Translations under genes and position numbers: made by a program
Part shown: positions 40,735-50,515 of the stretch, in pieces
Numbering within the stretch: the stretch's first letter is position 1
How the letters are laid out: each line of letters begins with the position of its first letter
Notes under the pieces: model-generated
What the model saw: the letters and a program-made list of their open reading frames with translations, nothing else
Told to the model about the DNA's origin: nothing
Databases searched by the model: none
Assembly: GCF_947497275.1 (NCBI RefSeq)
Contig: NZ_CANMFS010000015.1
Span: forward strand, 1 to 52,892
Source: an uncultured Sulfitobacter sp.
GTDB lineage: Bacteria > Pseudomonadota > Alphaproteobacteria > Rhodobacterales > Rhodobacteraceae
DNA length: 52,892 nt
Direction: 5' to 3'

Positions 40735-43307
40735 TCGGCTGCCACCGGCAGCGCCGCCTGCGCCACAAGGCGGGCCAACTCTGGCTTGCAAGAGCCGCAA
40801 TTCGTGCCCGCGCAGGTCACTTTACCCAAAGCGTCGACCGAACGTGCGCCTGCATCTACTGCCGCCTGCAGCGTATTCTGACCCACGTTGAAACATGCGC
40901 AAATCACATGACCCGGATCAGGCTGGTCCTTGCTCATCCGTCCGGACAAGGCCGCAAGCGGCGGCGTGGCCGTACCCACATACGCGATTGCCGCCGTGCG
41001 GGACAGGATGACAGGTTGGGGGGCGGCATAGAACACTGCCTTCACCACGCCCCCGTCGTAGAGTGCGATGCGCATACTGCCCACGGTGGCGTCTTCCGAA
41101 ATGGAGGCGGTCGCATTGGGCATCTGTGCTATGTCCCGAACGAAATACCCCCAATCCTCGGGGGGCTCGACCCCTGCCATTTCAACCTGCCAACCCGTCA
41201 TTGTGCGGGCGATCGCGGCGTAAGGCGTTTGCGCTGTGGGCTGGGCGGCGCAAGCCAGAAACCCGTACCAAGCGGCCTCGAACAGGCTCACCGATACATG
41301 TCCGCGCTTCAGCGCAGGCTGACCAGAGACCGGATCGGTCACAGAAGAGATCACGCTGTTGACCGTGCCATTACGCGCGGTTTGTCGTGTCCAATGCATC
41401 GGCGCGAAAGGCTGTCCTCTCGCAACACGGTCCGTGACCATCGCACGCAGGATCACGCGTCCCAGCGTGTTGCGCACGTCAACCAGATCACCGTGAATGA
41501 TGTCCAATTCCGCAGCATCGGCGGGATGGATCTCAAGATAAGGTTCCGCCAGATGCGCCCCGAGCTTCGGGGCCTTACCGGTGCGCGTCATGGTATGCCA
41601 TTGATCACGGTTGCGGCCTGTGTTCAGGATCAGTCCGGACCGTTGCATTGCAGGTGCCAGTACTGGAACCATCCGGGCCTTGCCGTCGGCATGATAGAAT
41701 TTGCCATCCGCAAAAAAGCGTGTGTCATTGTGCGGCCACTGCGTCGGACGCAGATTGGCGAAATCCGCATCGGCGAAAACGCTGAGGTCCAGATCGCGGT
41801 CAAAAGGGCGGGCCGCCGCATCCAGCGCAATGTATTCGGCAAAGACATCGGCAGGCGTATCGTAGGCGAACGCAGCGCCAAATCCCATCCGTGCGGCCAC
41901 ATCGCTGATGATGCGCCAATCCGGACGTGCCTCGCCGGGCGCGCTCATAAACGCGCGCTGGCGCGAAATGCGGCGCTCCGAATTAGTGACCGTGCCGTCC
42001 TTTTCCCCCCATCCCGTAGCGGGCAGCAGCACATCGGCCAGATCACCCGTATCCGTCCGTGCCATGATGTCGGACACGGCGACGAAGGGTACGTTTCGGA
42101 TCGCCTTTGCCACCGCTTCCGCATCGGGCATGGAAACGGCGGGGTTTGTCGACATTATCCATAGCGCCTTGATCTTGCCCGCCGCGCAAGCATAGAACAG
42201 ATCGACTGCCTTCAGGCCCGCCACCGAGCAGATCGTCGGGCTGTTCCAGAAGGTCTGCACCGTGTCACGGTGGGCTTCGTTCTCGATGTCGAGATGGTTG
42301 GCTAGCATGTTGGCCAAGCCACCCACCTCGCGGCCGCCCATGGCGTTGGGCTGTCCTGTCACGGAAAAGGGGCCGCAACCCGCCTTGCCGATACGCCCTG
42401 TCGCAAGATGGCAGTTCAGGATCGCACCAACTTTGTCCGTACCGCTTTCTGACTGGTTTACACCTTGGGAATAAACGGTGACGACCTTGGGCGTTCCCGC
42501 CCATAGTTGGAAAAACCGTGCGATGTCCTCGGGGGCTGCTCCGCAGTCCAACGCATCGCTGGAGCGCGCCGCAGCAAGTGCCGCGCGGCATCCGCCGACG
42601 TGCGCCGCGACATATTCCAGGTCGAGTTTGTCATGATCGGCGAGATACGCGAGCAACCCGTTGAACAGCGCCACATCGCCATCAGGCGCGATCCGCAGAT
42701 GCATGTCTGCCAGGTCACAGGTCGCTGTGCGCCGGGGATCGATGTTGACGACACGCATATGGGGCCGCACGTTCTTGGCCGCTGCGATGCGTTGGTACAG
42801 TACCGGATGACACCACGCGAGGTTTGAGCCGACGAGCACGATCAGGTCGGCTTGCTCCAGATCGGCGTATGTACCCGGCACGGTGTCGGTGCCAAACGCC
42901 CGTTTGTGCCCGGCGACAGAGGAGGCCATGCAAAGCCGCGAATTCGTGTCGATATTGGCAGAACCGATGAAGCCCTTCATCAGCTTGTTGGCAACGTAGT
43001 AATCCTCAGTCAGCAATTGACCAGAGACATAGAATGCCACGCTATCGGATCCATGATCGCGTACCGCATCGCCGAAACGCCGTGCCACAAGATCCAGCGC
43101 GCTGTCCCAATCTGCCCGATCGCCCGCGATCTGCGGATGCAGCAGTCGTCCGTCAAGATCAATCGTCTCGCCCAGAGCCGAGCCCTTGGAACACAGGCGC
43201 CCAAAGTTGGAGGGGTGATCCGGATCACCCTTGATCGTGCCATCAGCCCCCGCCAACACGCCGCAGCCGACGCCGCAATACGGACATGTGGTCCGCGTCA
43301 GGCTCAT
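40731..43307 (-). CDS. nasA: assimilatory nitrate reductase catalytic subunit
   Basis: An 858-residue cytoplasmic molybdenum enzyme reducing nitrate to nitrite. The N-terminal [4Fe-4S] ligands are in CPYCGVGCGV and GRLCSKGSA; molybdopterin-binding blocks include GSANIDTNSRLCMASSV and VYSQGVNQSESGTDK. The C-terminus carries an extra BFD-like [2Fe-2S] domain (VICACFNVGQN, CAGTNCGSCKPEL). It starts within the nirD stop (four-base overlap). Full length for the family. Confidence 0.97.
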   Translation of the reverse strand: MSLTRTTCPYCGVGCGVLAGADGTIKGDPDHPSNFGRLCSKGSALGETIDLDGRLLHPQIAGDRADWDSALDLVARRFGDAVRDHGSDSVAFYVSGQLLTEDYYVANKLMKGFIGSANIDTNSRLCMASSVAGHKRAFGTDTVPGTYADLEQADLIVLVGSNLAWCHPVLYQRIAAAKNVRPHMRVVNIDPRRTATCDLADMHLRIAPDGDVALFNGLLAYLADHDKLDLEYVAAHVGGCRAALAAARSSDALDCGAAPEDIARFFQLWAGTPKVVTVYSQGVNQSESGTDKVGAILNCHLATGRIGKAGCGPFSVTGQPNAMGGREVGGLANMLANHLDIENEAHRDTVQTFWNSPTICSVAGLKAVDLFYACAAGKIKALWIMSTNPAVSMPDAEAVAKAIRNVPFVAVSDIMARTDTGDLADVLLPATGWGEKDGTVTNSERRISRQRAFMSAPGEARPDWRIISDVAARMGFGAAFAYDTPADVFAEYIALDAAARPFDRDLDLSVFADADFANLRPTQWPHNDTRFFADGKFYHADGKARMVPVLAPAMQRSGLILNTGRNRDQWHTMTRTGKAPKLGAHLAEPYLEIHPADAAELDIIHGDLVDVRNTLGRVILRAMVTDRVARGQPFAPMHWTRQTARNGTVNSVISSVTDPVSGQPALKRGHVSVSLFEAAWYGFLACAAQPTAQTPYAAIARTMTGWQVEMAGVEPPEDWGYFVRDIAQMPNATASISEDATVGSMRIALYDGGVVKAVFYAAPQPVILSRTAAIAYVGTATPPLAALSGRMSKDQPDPGHVICACFNVGQNTLQAAVDAGARSVDALGKVTCAGTNCGSCKPELARLVAQAALPVAAE

Positions 43308-43639
43308 GCCGGTGTTCGTGCGGCGATCACGACCTTATCGAGCAGGATGCGTCCGTTTTCGACGCGGGCAGGATACGTGCGCACACGGCCGCTGTCCGCG
43401 CCCTGTGCCTCGCCCGTGTCGAGCGAAAATACCCAGTTGTGCAGTGGGCATGTGACCGACGCACCGTGTACGATCCCCTCCGAAAGCGGCCCACCTTTAT
43501 GCGGGCAGCTGTTGTCAAGCGCATACACGTCATCTTCGGCGGTGCGGAACACCGCAACACAGCCCTGCGCTGTCCTGACCACCCTCGCCCCGCGGCGCGG
43601 TACGTCGTTCAGGGCGGCGATATCCATCCAATTGCTCAT
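43304..43639 (-). CDS. nirD: nitrite reductase small subunit
   Basis: A 111-residue Rieske-type subunit of NADH-dependent nitrite reductase. The ligand motifs are C-P-H (DNSCPHKGGPLSEG) and C-P-L-H (VTCPLHNWVFSLDTG). It overlaps nirB and nasA by four bases each. Confidence 0.96.
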   Translation of the reverse strand: MSNWMDIAALNDVPRRGARVVRTAQGCVAVFRTAEDDVYALDNSCPHKGGPLSEGIVHGASVTCPLHNWVFSLDTGEAQGADSGRVRTYPARVENGRILLDKVVIAARTPA

Positions 43640-46065
43640 TCCGCCGCCTCCAACACAAGGTTCGCCAAAGGCTGATAGCTATCGTATTTCTGCGCCACAT
43701 GGGCCGCCCAAGGGTCATGCCGATAGATACTCTGGCTCAGTTCGAACCGCTCGATCAGTGCTGCCTGTTCCGTCTCGACCCGCTCGGTGATCCAGTCGAG
43801 CCCGACCTTGGACATCCATTTGTAAATCCGGTCGAGGTATCTGGCATTCTCGCGGTACAGCTGTGTCACCGCTTTGATGACAGCAATCGCCTCTTCCTCG
43901 GTAGCGACCTGAGTCAGATGCTCGGTCTCTTTGACGTCCATGCCTGCCGCTCCGCCGATGCTGATCTGATAGCCGCTGTCGACACAGATCACACCGATAT
44001 CTTTGCACGTCGCTTCAGCACAGTTGCGCGGGCAACCCGACACTCCGAGTTTGAGCTTGTGCGGCGTCCATGCACCGTGCAGCGTCTTCTCCAGCTTGAT
44101 GCCAAGGCCGGTGCTGTCCTGGGTGCCGAAACGGCAGTGATCGGTGCCCACGCACGTCTTCACCGTCCGCAGCCCTTTGGAGTAGGCATAGCCGGACACC
44201 ATGCCCGCAGCGTTCAGATCGGCCCAGATTGCCGGCAGGTCTTCGCCCCTGACGCCCAACAGATCTATGCGCTGGCCACCGGTAACCTTGACAGTGGGCA
44301 CGGCGAATTTATCCGCCGCATCAGCAATCGCACGCAGCTCGTGCGGCGTGGTGATCCCGCCCCACATGCGCGGCACGACGCTGAAGGTGCCGTCCTTTTG
44401 AATGTTCGCGTGCTTGCGCTCATTGATGAAGCGGCTTTGGGGGTCGTCCTGATATTCGAGCGGCCAGTCCGCGAGCAGGTAATAGTTGAGCGCGGGGCGA
44501 CAGACGTGGCACCCGCAGGACGTCTTCCATCCGCACTCCTGCCAGACTGCGGGCATCGAGGTAAGGCGTTGCGATTTGATCATGCGGCGTACGTCTTCGT
44601 GGGTCATGTCGGAACAGCCACAGATCGGCGCGGCGGCGGGCAGGACGAAATCTTCGCCCAAGGTCGCGGCCAGAACCTGCTCGACCAACCCTGTACAGGT
44701 GCCGCAAGACGCGGATGCTTTGGTCGTTGCCTTGATCGCTGCCAGGTCTCCCGCGCCTGCCGCAATCGCGTCCTCGATCCGACCTTTGCAAATGCCGTTA
44801 CAGCCACAGATCTCCGCATCACGCGATAAGGCTGCAACGGCTGCGAGCGGGTCCAGCGGGGCCCCTCCTTGATATGCGGGTCCGAAGATAAGCGTGTCGC
44901 GCATCCCGGCGATGTCGGTTCTGTCGCGAATGAGACCGAAAAACCAATTGCTGTCGGCAGTATCGCCGTACATCACGGCGCCGATAACGATGTTGTTTTC
45001 AACCACCAATCGGCGGTAGATTCCCCGTGCAGGATCGCGGAACACGATATCTTCGCGCCCTTCGCCGTCCGTAAAATCACCTGCACTGAACAAATCACAG
45101 CCGGTAACCTTGAGCTTCGTCGAAAGCTCCTTTTGTACGAATACCGCGTCTTCACCCAACAAGGTCTTGGCCGCCACCTTCGCCTGATCATAGAGAGGCG
45201 CAACGAGGCCAAATATGGCACCATCATGTTCCACACATTCGCCAACGGCGAGTATGTCCGCGTCCGACGTCACCATCCGGTCGTCCACATGAATACCGCG
45301 ACCGACGGCCAGACCCGCCTCAGCAGCGAGTGCTACGTTCGGACGAATACCCACTGCCATGACCAAAAGATCACAGGGTAATTCGGTCCCATCATCAAGC
45401 AGCAGCGCACGGACGCGACCCTCCGCACCCAGTATCTCTTTAGAGTTGGTCGAACATCTGATCTTGATGCCTTTGTCCACGAGCGCCTTGCGGAGCAGAT
45501 AACCCGCCGCCTCGTCCAGTTGACGCTCCATCAGATGGCCCATGATGTGTACGACCGTGACGTCGACACCGCGCGCGGCCATGCCGGCTGCCGCCTCCAG
45601 CCCCAGAAGACCGCCACCGATCACCACACATTTGTCGCCTGGTCCAAGACCCATCATCCGCTCGGTATCCTCAAGATCGCGGTAAGCGATGACACCTTCC
45701 AGATCGTGACCCGGTAGCGGAATCATGAAGGGAGTCGAGCCGGTGCCGAACATCAACTTGTCATAGGGCAACACGTCTCCATTCTGCGCGGTCACTGTCT
45801 TGGACTCTCGGTCAATCGACGCAATCCGCTCTCCGAACCGGCAGGTCACACCGTTTTCTTCGTACCACGCCAGCGTATGGGTTTCGATCTCGGCATAGGT
45901 CTTGTCCCCCGCCAGCACGGGTGAAAGCATGATGCGATTATAGTTACCGCGCGGCTCTGCATTGAACAGGGTCACTTCATAGGCGTCGGAGGCGGTATCG
46001 AGCAGTGCCTCCAAAGCGCGGCCCGTGGCCATACCGGCCCCGATGATGATGAGCTTTTGTGTCAT
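43636..46065 (-). CDS. nirB: nitrite reductase large subunit
   Basis: An 809-residue enzyme reducing nitrite to ammonium with NADH. It has an N-terminal FAD/NADH domain (IIGAGMATGRALEALLD, VIGGGLLGLEAAAGMAARGV), a BFD-like [2Fe-2S] domain (CGCNGICKGRIEDAI, SCGTCTG) and a C-terminal siroheme/[4Fe-4S] domain with GVSGCPRNCAEATCKDIGV providing the cluster cysteines. Length is normal. The upstream ABC gene ends five bases before it. Confidence 0.97.
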   Translation of the reverse strand: MTQKLIIIGAGMATGRALEALLDTASDAYEVTLFNAEPRGNYNRIMLSPVLAGDKTYAEIETHTLAWYEENGVTCRFGERIASIDRESKTVTAQNGDVLPYDKLMFGTGSTPFMIPLPGHDLEGVIAYRDLEDTERMMGLGPGDKCVVIGGGLLGLEAAAGMAARGVDVTVVHIMGHLMERQLDEAAGYLLRKALVDKGIKIRCSTNSKEILGAEGRVRALLLDDGTELPCDLLVMAVGIRPNVALAAEAGLAVGRGIHVDDRMVTSDADILAVGECVEHDGAIFGLVAPLYDQAKVAAKTLLGEDAVFVQKELSTKLKVTGCDLFSAGDFTDGEGREDIVFRDPARGIYRRLVVENNIVIGAVMYGDTADSNWFFGLIRDRTDIAGMRDTLIFGPAYQGGAPLDPLAAVAALSRDAEICGCNGICKGRIEDAIAAGAGDLAAIKATTKASASCGTCTGLVEQVLAATLGEDFVLPAAAPICGCSDMTHEDVRRMIKSQRLTSMPAVWQECGWKTSCGCHVCRPALNYYLLADWPLEYQDDPQSRFINERKHANIQKDGTFSVVPRMWGGITTPHELRAIADAADKFAVPTVKVTGGQRIDLLGVRGEDLPAIWADLNAAGMVSGYAYSKGLRTVKTCVGTDHCRFGTQDSTGLGIKLEKTLHGAWTPHKLKLGVSGCPRNCAEATCKDIGVICVDSGYQISIGGAAGMDVKETEHLTQVATEEEAIAVIKAVTQLYRENARYLDRIYKWMSKVGLDWITERVETEQAALIERFELSQSIYRHDPWAAHVAQKYDSYQPLANLVLEAAE

Positions 46066-46069
46066 GCAA

Positions 46070-47767
46070 TTACTCCGCTGCGATGGGTTTGGGGGATGAG
46101 ATCCTGGCCGCCTTGGAGGTGTTTCCGTGCTCGTATTCTTCGAGAAAATCGAGCACCTCCTGCCGGTAGGTGTAGTAATCAGCGTGCTCCAGAAGCGCCT
46201 TGCGCGTGCGCGGGCGGGGCAACTTCACATCGGTAATCTTACCGATGGTAGCCTGCGGTCCGTTTGTCATCATCACGACACGGTCTGCCAAAAGGATTGC
46301 CTCATCGACACCGTGCGTAACGCAAACGGCAGTGACCTTCGTGCGCGACCAAACCTCCATCAGGACCTCCTGCAACTCCCACCGTGTGAGACTGTCGAGC
46401 ATTCCGAAAGGCTCATCCAACAGCAGTAGTTTCGGCGACAGAGCAAAGGCGCGGGCGATGCCCACGCGTTGCTTCATCCCGTTCGAGAGCGAAGCTGCAC
46501 TCTTGCCCATGCTGTCGGCCAGCCCGACACGTTCGAGGTAATATTCCACCACGTCCTGCCGCTCTTCGCGCGATGCACGGGGATAGACCTTGTCCACTCC
46601 GATCGCCACGTTTTCTTTCGCCGTCAGCCAAGGGAAGAGGTTGGGCGATTGAAATACGACCGCACGCTCGGGGTCGGCGCCCTCCACGTTCCATCCATCC
46701 AGCCGGATCGCGCCTTTGGAGATCGGATTCAGCCCCGCCGCCATGGTCAGCACTGTGGATTTGCCACAGCCGGAGTGGCCGATCAGCGAGATGAACTCGC
46801 CCTTGTTGACTTTGAGGTCAAAATTTTCGACCACAGTCAGCGGCCCTTTGGGCGTGGGGTAGACCTTGTGCAACTGCGAGAAATTGAGATAGCGTTCCTC
46901 GATCGGGCTTCGCTGCGCCTCGGCCACAACTTTGGGAACCGCATGGATGGGAGTGACGTTGGGCAGGGCTTTCGTTTCTTCGACCTTCGCCTTGATGCCT
47001 ACGTCCATCAGATATTTGGTGACACTGGCGCGCAGAGCCTTGAACGCGTCATCGTTGTTCATCGCCATCCGGTCACGCGGGCGCGGAATTTTCACTTCGA
47101 TGGGATCGGCCAACGTGCCATCCGGGTTCAGCGGAACAATCCGGTCAGCAAGCAATATGGCCTCATCGACATCGTTGGTGATCAGGATGCAGGTCTTCTT
47201 GTCCTTCTCCCAGATGTCCAGGATCTCGTCGGCCAGATTGGCGCGGGTCAGTGCATCCAACGCAGAAAGCGGTTCGTCCAGCAGCAACATCTCCGGGTTC
47301 ATCGCCAGTGCCCGCGCCACCGCAACCCGCTGACGCATACCGCCCGACAGTTCGGCGGGACGGCGTCCGGTAGCATGCGAAAGGCCCACCATCGAGACAT
47401 AATGATCAATCTTGGCCTGCCGCTCCGTTTTGCTCAGCTTCGGAAAAACCGCATCGACCGCCAGCCCCACATTGCCGCCCACCGTCAGCCAGGGCATCAG
47501 TGAATAGCTTTGAAAGATCAGCCCGCGTTCCGGTCCAGGTTCGGTGATGCGCGCGCCACGGTAGGTCAGTGTACCGCTGTCTGGCATCTCCAGGCCTGCA
47601 ATCAAGTTCATCAGCGTTGATTTGCCCGTACCGGAGAAGCCGAGGATGGCAAGGAACTCACCCTCCTTCACCTCGAGATTGATTTTTTTAAGAACTTCGG
47701 CGCGATGGGTGCCGACGCCAAAACCCTTGTTGACGTCCTTGATGCTCAGAATGCTCATGCCGCTCAC
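46070..47767 (-). CDS. nitrate ABC transporter, fused double ATPase
   Basis: A 565-residue protein with two complete ABC domains (about 1-250 and 290-550). The first has GFSGTGKST, LSGGMRQRVAVARAL and LLLDEPLSALD. The second has GHSGCGKST, LSNGMKQRVGIARAF and LLLDEPFGMLD. In cyanobacteria these roles are split between NrtC and NrtD, and NrtC carries a substrate-binding-like tail. Here both ATPases are one chain and the tail is absent. It powers import through the preceding permease; starts overlap by four bases. Confidence 0.93.
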   Translation of the reverse strand: MSGMSILSIKDVNKGFGVGTHRAEVLKKINLEVKEGEFLAILGFSGTGKSTLMNLIAGLEMPDSGTLTYRGARITEPGPERGLIFQSYSLMPWLTVGGNVGLAVDAVFPKLSKTERQAKIDHYVSMVGLSHATGRRPAELSGGMRQRVAVARALAMNPEMLLLDEPLSALDALTRANLADEILDIWEKDKKTCILITNDVDEAILLADRIVPLNPDGTLADPIEVKIPRPRDRMAMNNDDAFKALRASVTKYLMDVGIKAKVEETKALPNVTPIHAVPKVVAEAQRSPIEERYLNFSQLHKVYPTPKGPLTVVENFDLKVNKGEFISLIGHSGCGKSTVLTMAAGLNPISKGAIRLDGWNVEGADPERAVVFQSPNLFPWLTAKENVAIGVDKVYPRASREERQDVVEYYLERVGLADSMGKSAASLSNGMKQRVGIARAFALSPKLLLLDEPFGMLDSLTRWELQEVLMEVWSRTKVTAVCVTHGVDEAILLADRVVMMTNGPQATIGKITDVKLPRPRTRKALLEHADYYTYRQEVLDFLEEYEHGNTSKAARISSPKPIAAE

Positions 47768-48837
47768 CGGTTTGCCGAGAAAGTAAAGGCGGACTGCAGC
47801 GCATACATGACACGGTCCAGCAGAAAGCCGATGATGCCAATGGTGAAGACGGCGACCATGATTTTGGCGAGGCTGCGGCTGGAGCCGTTCTGGAACTCAT
47901 CCCAGACGAATTTGCCAAGGCCGGGGTTTTGCGCCAGCATTTCAGCGGCAATCAACACCATCCAGCCCACGCCCAGACTAAGGCGCAAACCGGTAAAGAT
48001 GAGCGGCAATGCAGAAGGCAGCACCAGTTTGGTGATCTTTGTGTAGGTGTTCATCTTGAGCACGCGCGACACGCTCACAAGGTCCTTGTCGATGCTGCTC
48101 ACACCCAGTGCCGTGTTGATCAGAGTGGGCCACAGCGAGCAAAGCGTGACCGTGATTGCAGAGATCAAAAACGAACGTGAGAACATCCCGTCGTTCGTGG
48201 CGTAGACGGCCGAGACAACCATTGTCACGATCGGCAGCCATGCCAGCGGTGAAACCGGTTTGAAAATCTGGATAAGCGGATTGAGCGCCGCATTGGCCGT
48301 CTGCGACAGCCCCGCCGCGATGCCCAGCGGGATGGCGATGGCCGACGCGATCAGAAATCCGAAAAAGACCGTTTGGATCGAGGTCCAGATCTGATCGTAG
48401 TAGGTCGGGCGGCCGGTATAGACACGCGTGCGCACGTCCTCGGCACGGCCATCGGCAATCAACTTGGCGTTGCGCACATCCTGACGCGCGTAGAACGCGG
48501 CCTCTTTGGTGCTCTCGCGCTGTGCATCGGCGTGAAGCCCGACGGCCTCGGTCCAGACCTGCGCGGGACCCGGGACCGCACCCAGCGAGGTTTGCACCTT
48601 GGGGGCCAAGGTTCCCCACGCCACCAGAAACAGCAAGATCGCCAACAGCGGGACACCCAAAAGACGCCAGACTTCGAATAGCTGCGCGCGCGGGTTATCC
48701 CCCGCTGCCGCCTTCAGCATTGGCGTCAGCCAGCCAAGGCCGAATACCTGAAACCATGTGTCGGCCTGGTTGATGCGGGTGAACAGACGCGCGCGGCGGG
48801 CATCGGCGCTCAATGTATCGGGATCGGTGACGGACAT
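47764..48837 (-). CDS. nrtB: nitrate ABC transporter permease
   Basis: A 357-residue inner-membrane permease of the nitrate/sulfonate/taurine type. A long N-terminal part, including a hydrophobic helix (LLAILLFLVAW) and a periplasmic charged loop, precedes the BPD_transp_1 domain (FFGFLIASAIAIPLGIAAGL, PVSPLAWLPIVTMV, GVGWMVLIAAEML). The gene follows nrtA after 64 bases and overlaps the ATPase gene. Confidence 0.94.
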   Translation of the reverse strand: MSVTDPDTLSADARRARLFTRINQADTWFQVFGLGWLTPMLKAAAGDNPRAQLFEVWRLLGVPLLAILLFLVAWGTLAPKVQTSLGAVPGPAQVWTEAVGLHADAQRESTKEAAFYARQDVRNAKLIADGRAEDVRTRVYTGRPTYYDQIWTSIQTVFFGFLIASAIAIPLGIAAGLSQTANAALNPLIQIFKPVSPLAWLPIVTMVVSAVYATNDGMFSRSFLISAITVTLCSLWPTLINTALGVSSIDKDLVSVSRVLKMNTYTKITKLVLPSALPLIFTGLRLSLGVGWMVLIAAEMLAQNPGLGKFVWDEFQNGSSRSLAKIMVAVFTIGIIGFLLDRVMYALQSAFTFSANR

Positions 48838-48901
48838 ATCCGGGCTCCTGGATTCGGGACGGGCAAGAGGCCTCCCGCGTTAAACGCGAAAGGCGCAGCG
48901 C

Positions 48902-50272
48902 TCAGTTCTGGATCTGGTTGTTTACGATCATCTGTTGGCCTTTCAGGCCGATCGGCAGGCTTTTCAGGTAGGCATTGGGCATGCGTCCATCATAAGCGAT
49001 GCCGTCGATGACATCCTCGGCGGGTGTGGGCGTTTTGAAGCCGTCGCTGTCCCACGGGAAATCAGCCTCGCTTGCCATACCTTCATCCACCAGCAGCCGC
49101 GCCGCCTGCAGATAGACATCGGGGCGATAAACCTCTTTGGCGGTATCCACGAACCATTCGTCGGTTTTGGGTTCGGCGATCTGGCCCCAACGACGCATCT
49201 GGGTCAGGTACCAGATGGCGTCGGAGTAGAAGGGATAGGTCGCATTGTAGCGAAAGAATACGTTGAAGTCGGGTGCGGGCCGTACATCGCCTTTCTCAAA
49301 CTCGAAAAAGCCGGTCATCGAGTTGGCAATCACTTCTGCATCCGCCCCCACATATTCAGAGCGTGACAGTATATCGACCGCCTCTTCGCGGTTGGCGTTG
49401 TCGTTCTCGTCCAGCCAGATCGCCGCCCGGATGAGTGCCTTGGTCAGCGCAATCGTGGTGTTGGGGTTTTCGTCCGAGAATTCCTTGGTGACGCCAAAGA
49501 CCTTCTCGGGGTTGTTTTTCCACATCTCATGATCGGTAACCACAGGCACGCCGATACCTTTGAAAACCGCCTGCTGGTTCCAGGGCTCACCAACGGAGTA
49601 GCCAAAGATAGTGCCTGCCTCCATAGTGGCTGGCATTTGCGGCGGGGGTGTCACGGACAAAAAGACATCGGCACCGATCTGGCCCGAGATATCGTCGGGC
49701 GCGTAATAGCCGGGTTGAAGGCCACCGGCGGCCAGCCAATAGCGAATTTCGTAGTTGTGCGTCGATACGGGAAAGACCATGCCCATGTTGAATGGCTCGC
49801 CACGATCCTTATAGCTTTCGACGACTGGCTTGAGTGCGCTCGCGCTGATCGGATGTTGCGGACGACCATCGTCCATAGTGGGAACATTCTGTTTCATCTG
49901 CGCCCAGATTTCATTGGAGACGGTGATGGCGTTGCCGTTGAGATCCATGGAAAATGGCGTGATGATATGCGCCTGCGTGCCATATCCGATGGTCGCGGCC
50001 AGCGGTTGACCCGCCAGCATATGCGCTCCGTCCAACTGCCCGTTGATTACGCCATCGAGCAGGACCTTCCAGTTCGCCTGCGCCTCCAGCGTTACGAACA
50101 GGCCCTCATCCTCGAAATAGCCGTTCTCATAGGCCACGGCCAAAGGTGCCATATCGGTGAGTTTGATAAACCCGAAGGTCAGCTCATCCTTTTCGAGATC
50201 CAGCATTTGAGCGTAGGAGGCCGTGGCCAACACGCCAGTCGCGGCGAGCACGTAAGGGAATTTTCTCAACAT
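48902..50272 (-). CDS. nrtA: nitrate ABC transporter substrate-binding protein
   Basis: A 456-residue periplasmic nitrate-binding protein. A signal peptide covers about residues 1-21 ([15 protein letters not shown]), followed by the NrtA fold ([53 protein letters not shown]). The start at 50272 is chosen because AGGA lies about ten bases upstream; the longer frame extends into the leader. It is the first structural gene after the attenuator at 50314-50368. Confidence 0.95.
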   Translation of the reverse strand: MLRKFPYVLAATGVLATASYAQMLDLEKDELTFGFIKLTDMAPLAVAYENGYFEDEGLFVTLEAQANWKVLLDGVINGQLDGAHMLAGQPLAATIGYGTQAHIITPFSMDLNGNAITVSNEIWAQMKQNVPTMDDGRPQHPISASALKPVVESYKDRGEPFNMGMVFPVSTHNYEIRYWLAAGGLQPGYYAPDDISGQIGADVFLSVTPPPQMPATMEAGTIFGYSVGEPWNQQAVFKGIGVPVVTDHEMWKNNPEKVFGVTKEFSDENPNTTIALTKALIRAAIWLDENDNANREEAVDILSRSEYVGADAEVIANSMTGFFEFEKGDVRPAPDFNVFFRYNATYPFYSDAIWYLTQMRRWGQIAEPKTDEWFVDTAKEVYRPDVYLQAARLLVDEGMASEADFPWDSDGFKTPTPAEDVIDGIAYDGRMPNAYLKSLPIGLKGQQMIVNNQIQN

Positions 50273-50313
50273 CGTCAGTGTCCTTTGTCTGGCCGGGTAG
50301 AGCCTGCAAAACG

Positions 50314-50368
50314 AAAAAAGCCGCACGTAAGCATCACGGAAAATTCCATGGTTCTTACGAGCGGCTTT
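50314..50368 (-). terminator. intrinsic terminator in the nrtA leader (attenuator)
   Basis: Read on the minus strand, AAAGCCGC-T-CGTAAG pairs with CTTACG-T-GCGGCTTT across a 22-base loop and ends in six T. The stem is 14 bp with one mismatch. It lies about 45 bases before the nrtA start and downstream of nasS, so it would stop transcription before the structural genes unless NasT prevents it. Confidence 0.85.
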
Positions 50369-50402
50369 GCTCTTGGGGGTGTTCCACCTTCATTGGCAGA
50401 AT

Positions 50403-50443
50403 GAATTCAGACAGCAGTGTCTGATCCGTTGCAGTCAGAATTC
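50403..50443 (-). promoter_or_regulatory. leader hairpins, probable NasT (ANTAR) target
   Basis: A 7-bp perfect hairpin (TCAGACA/TGTCTGA, 50407-50424) competes with a longer pairing of two GAATTC arms at 50403-50408 and 50438-50443. Both lie just upstream of the terminator on the nrtA leader RNA. Alternative structures here are what an ANTAR antiterminator would choose between. I did not find the classic pair of hexaloops by eye. Confidence 0.5.
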
Positions 50444-50515
50444 AGCAGTTTGTAGAGTGGTTCAAGAATTTTCTGCACTGCCGCATGAATTTCTCTCGTG
50501 GTTCATTCAAGTGCC

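Noticed and set aside
40908..42164. 418-codon plus-strand frame opposite nasA
   Set aside because: Shadow of the nasA codon pattern; no ribosome binding site or domain.
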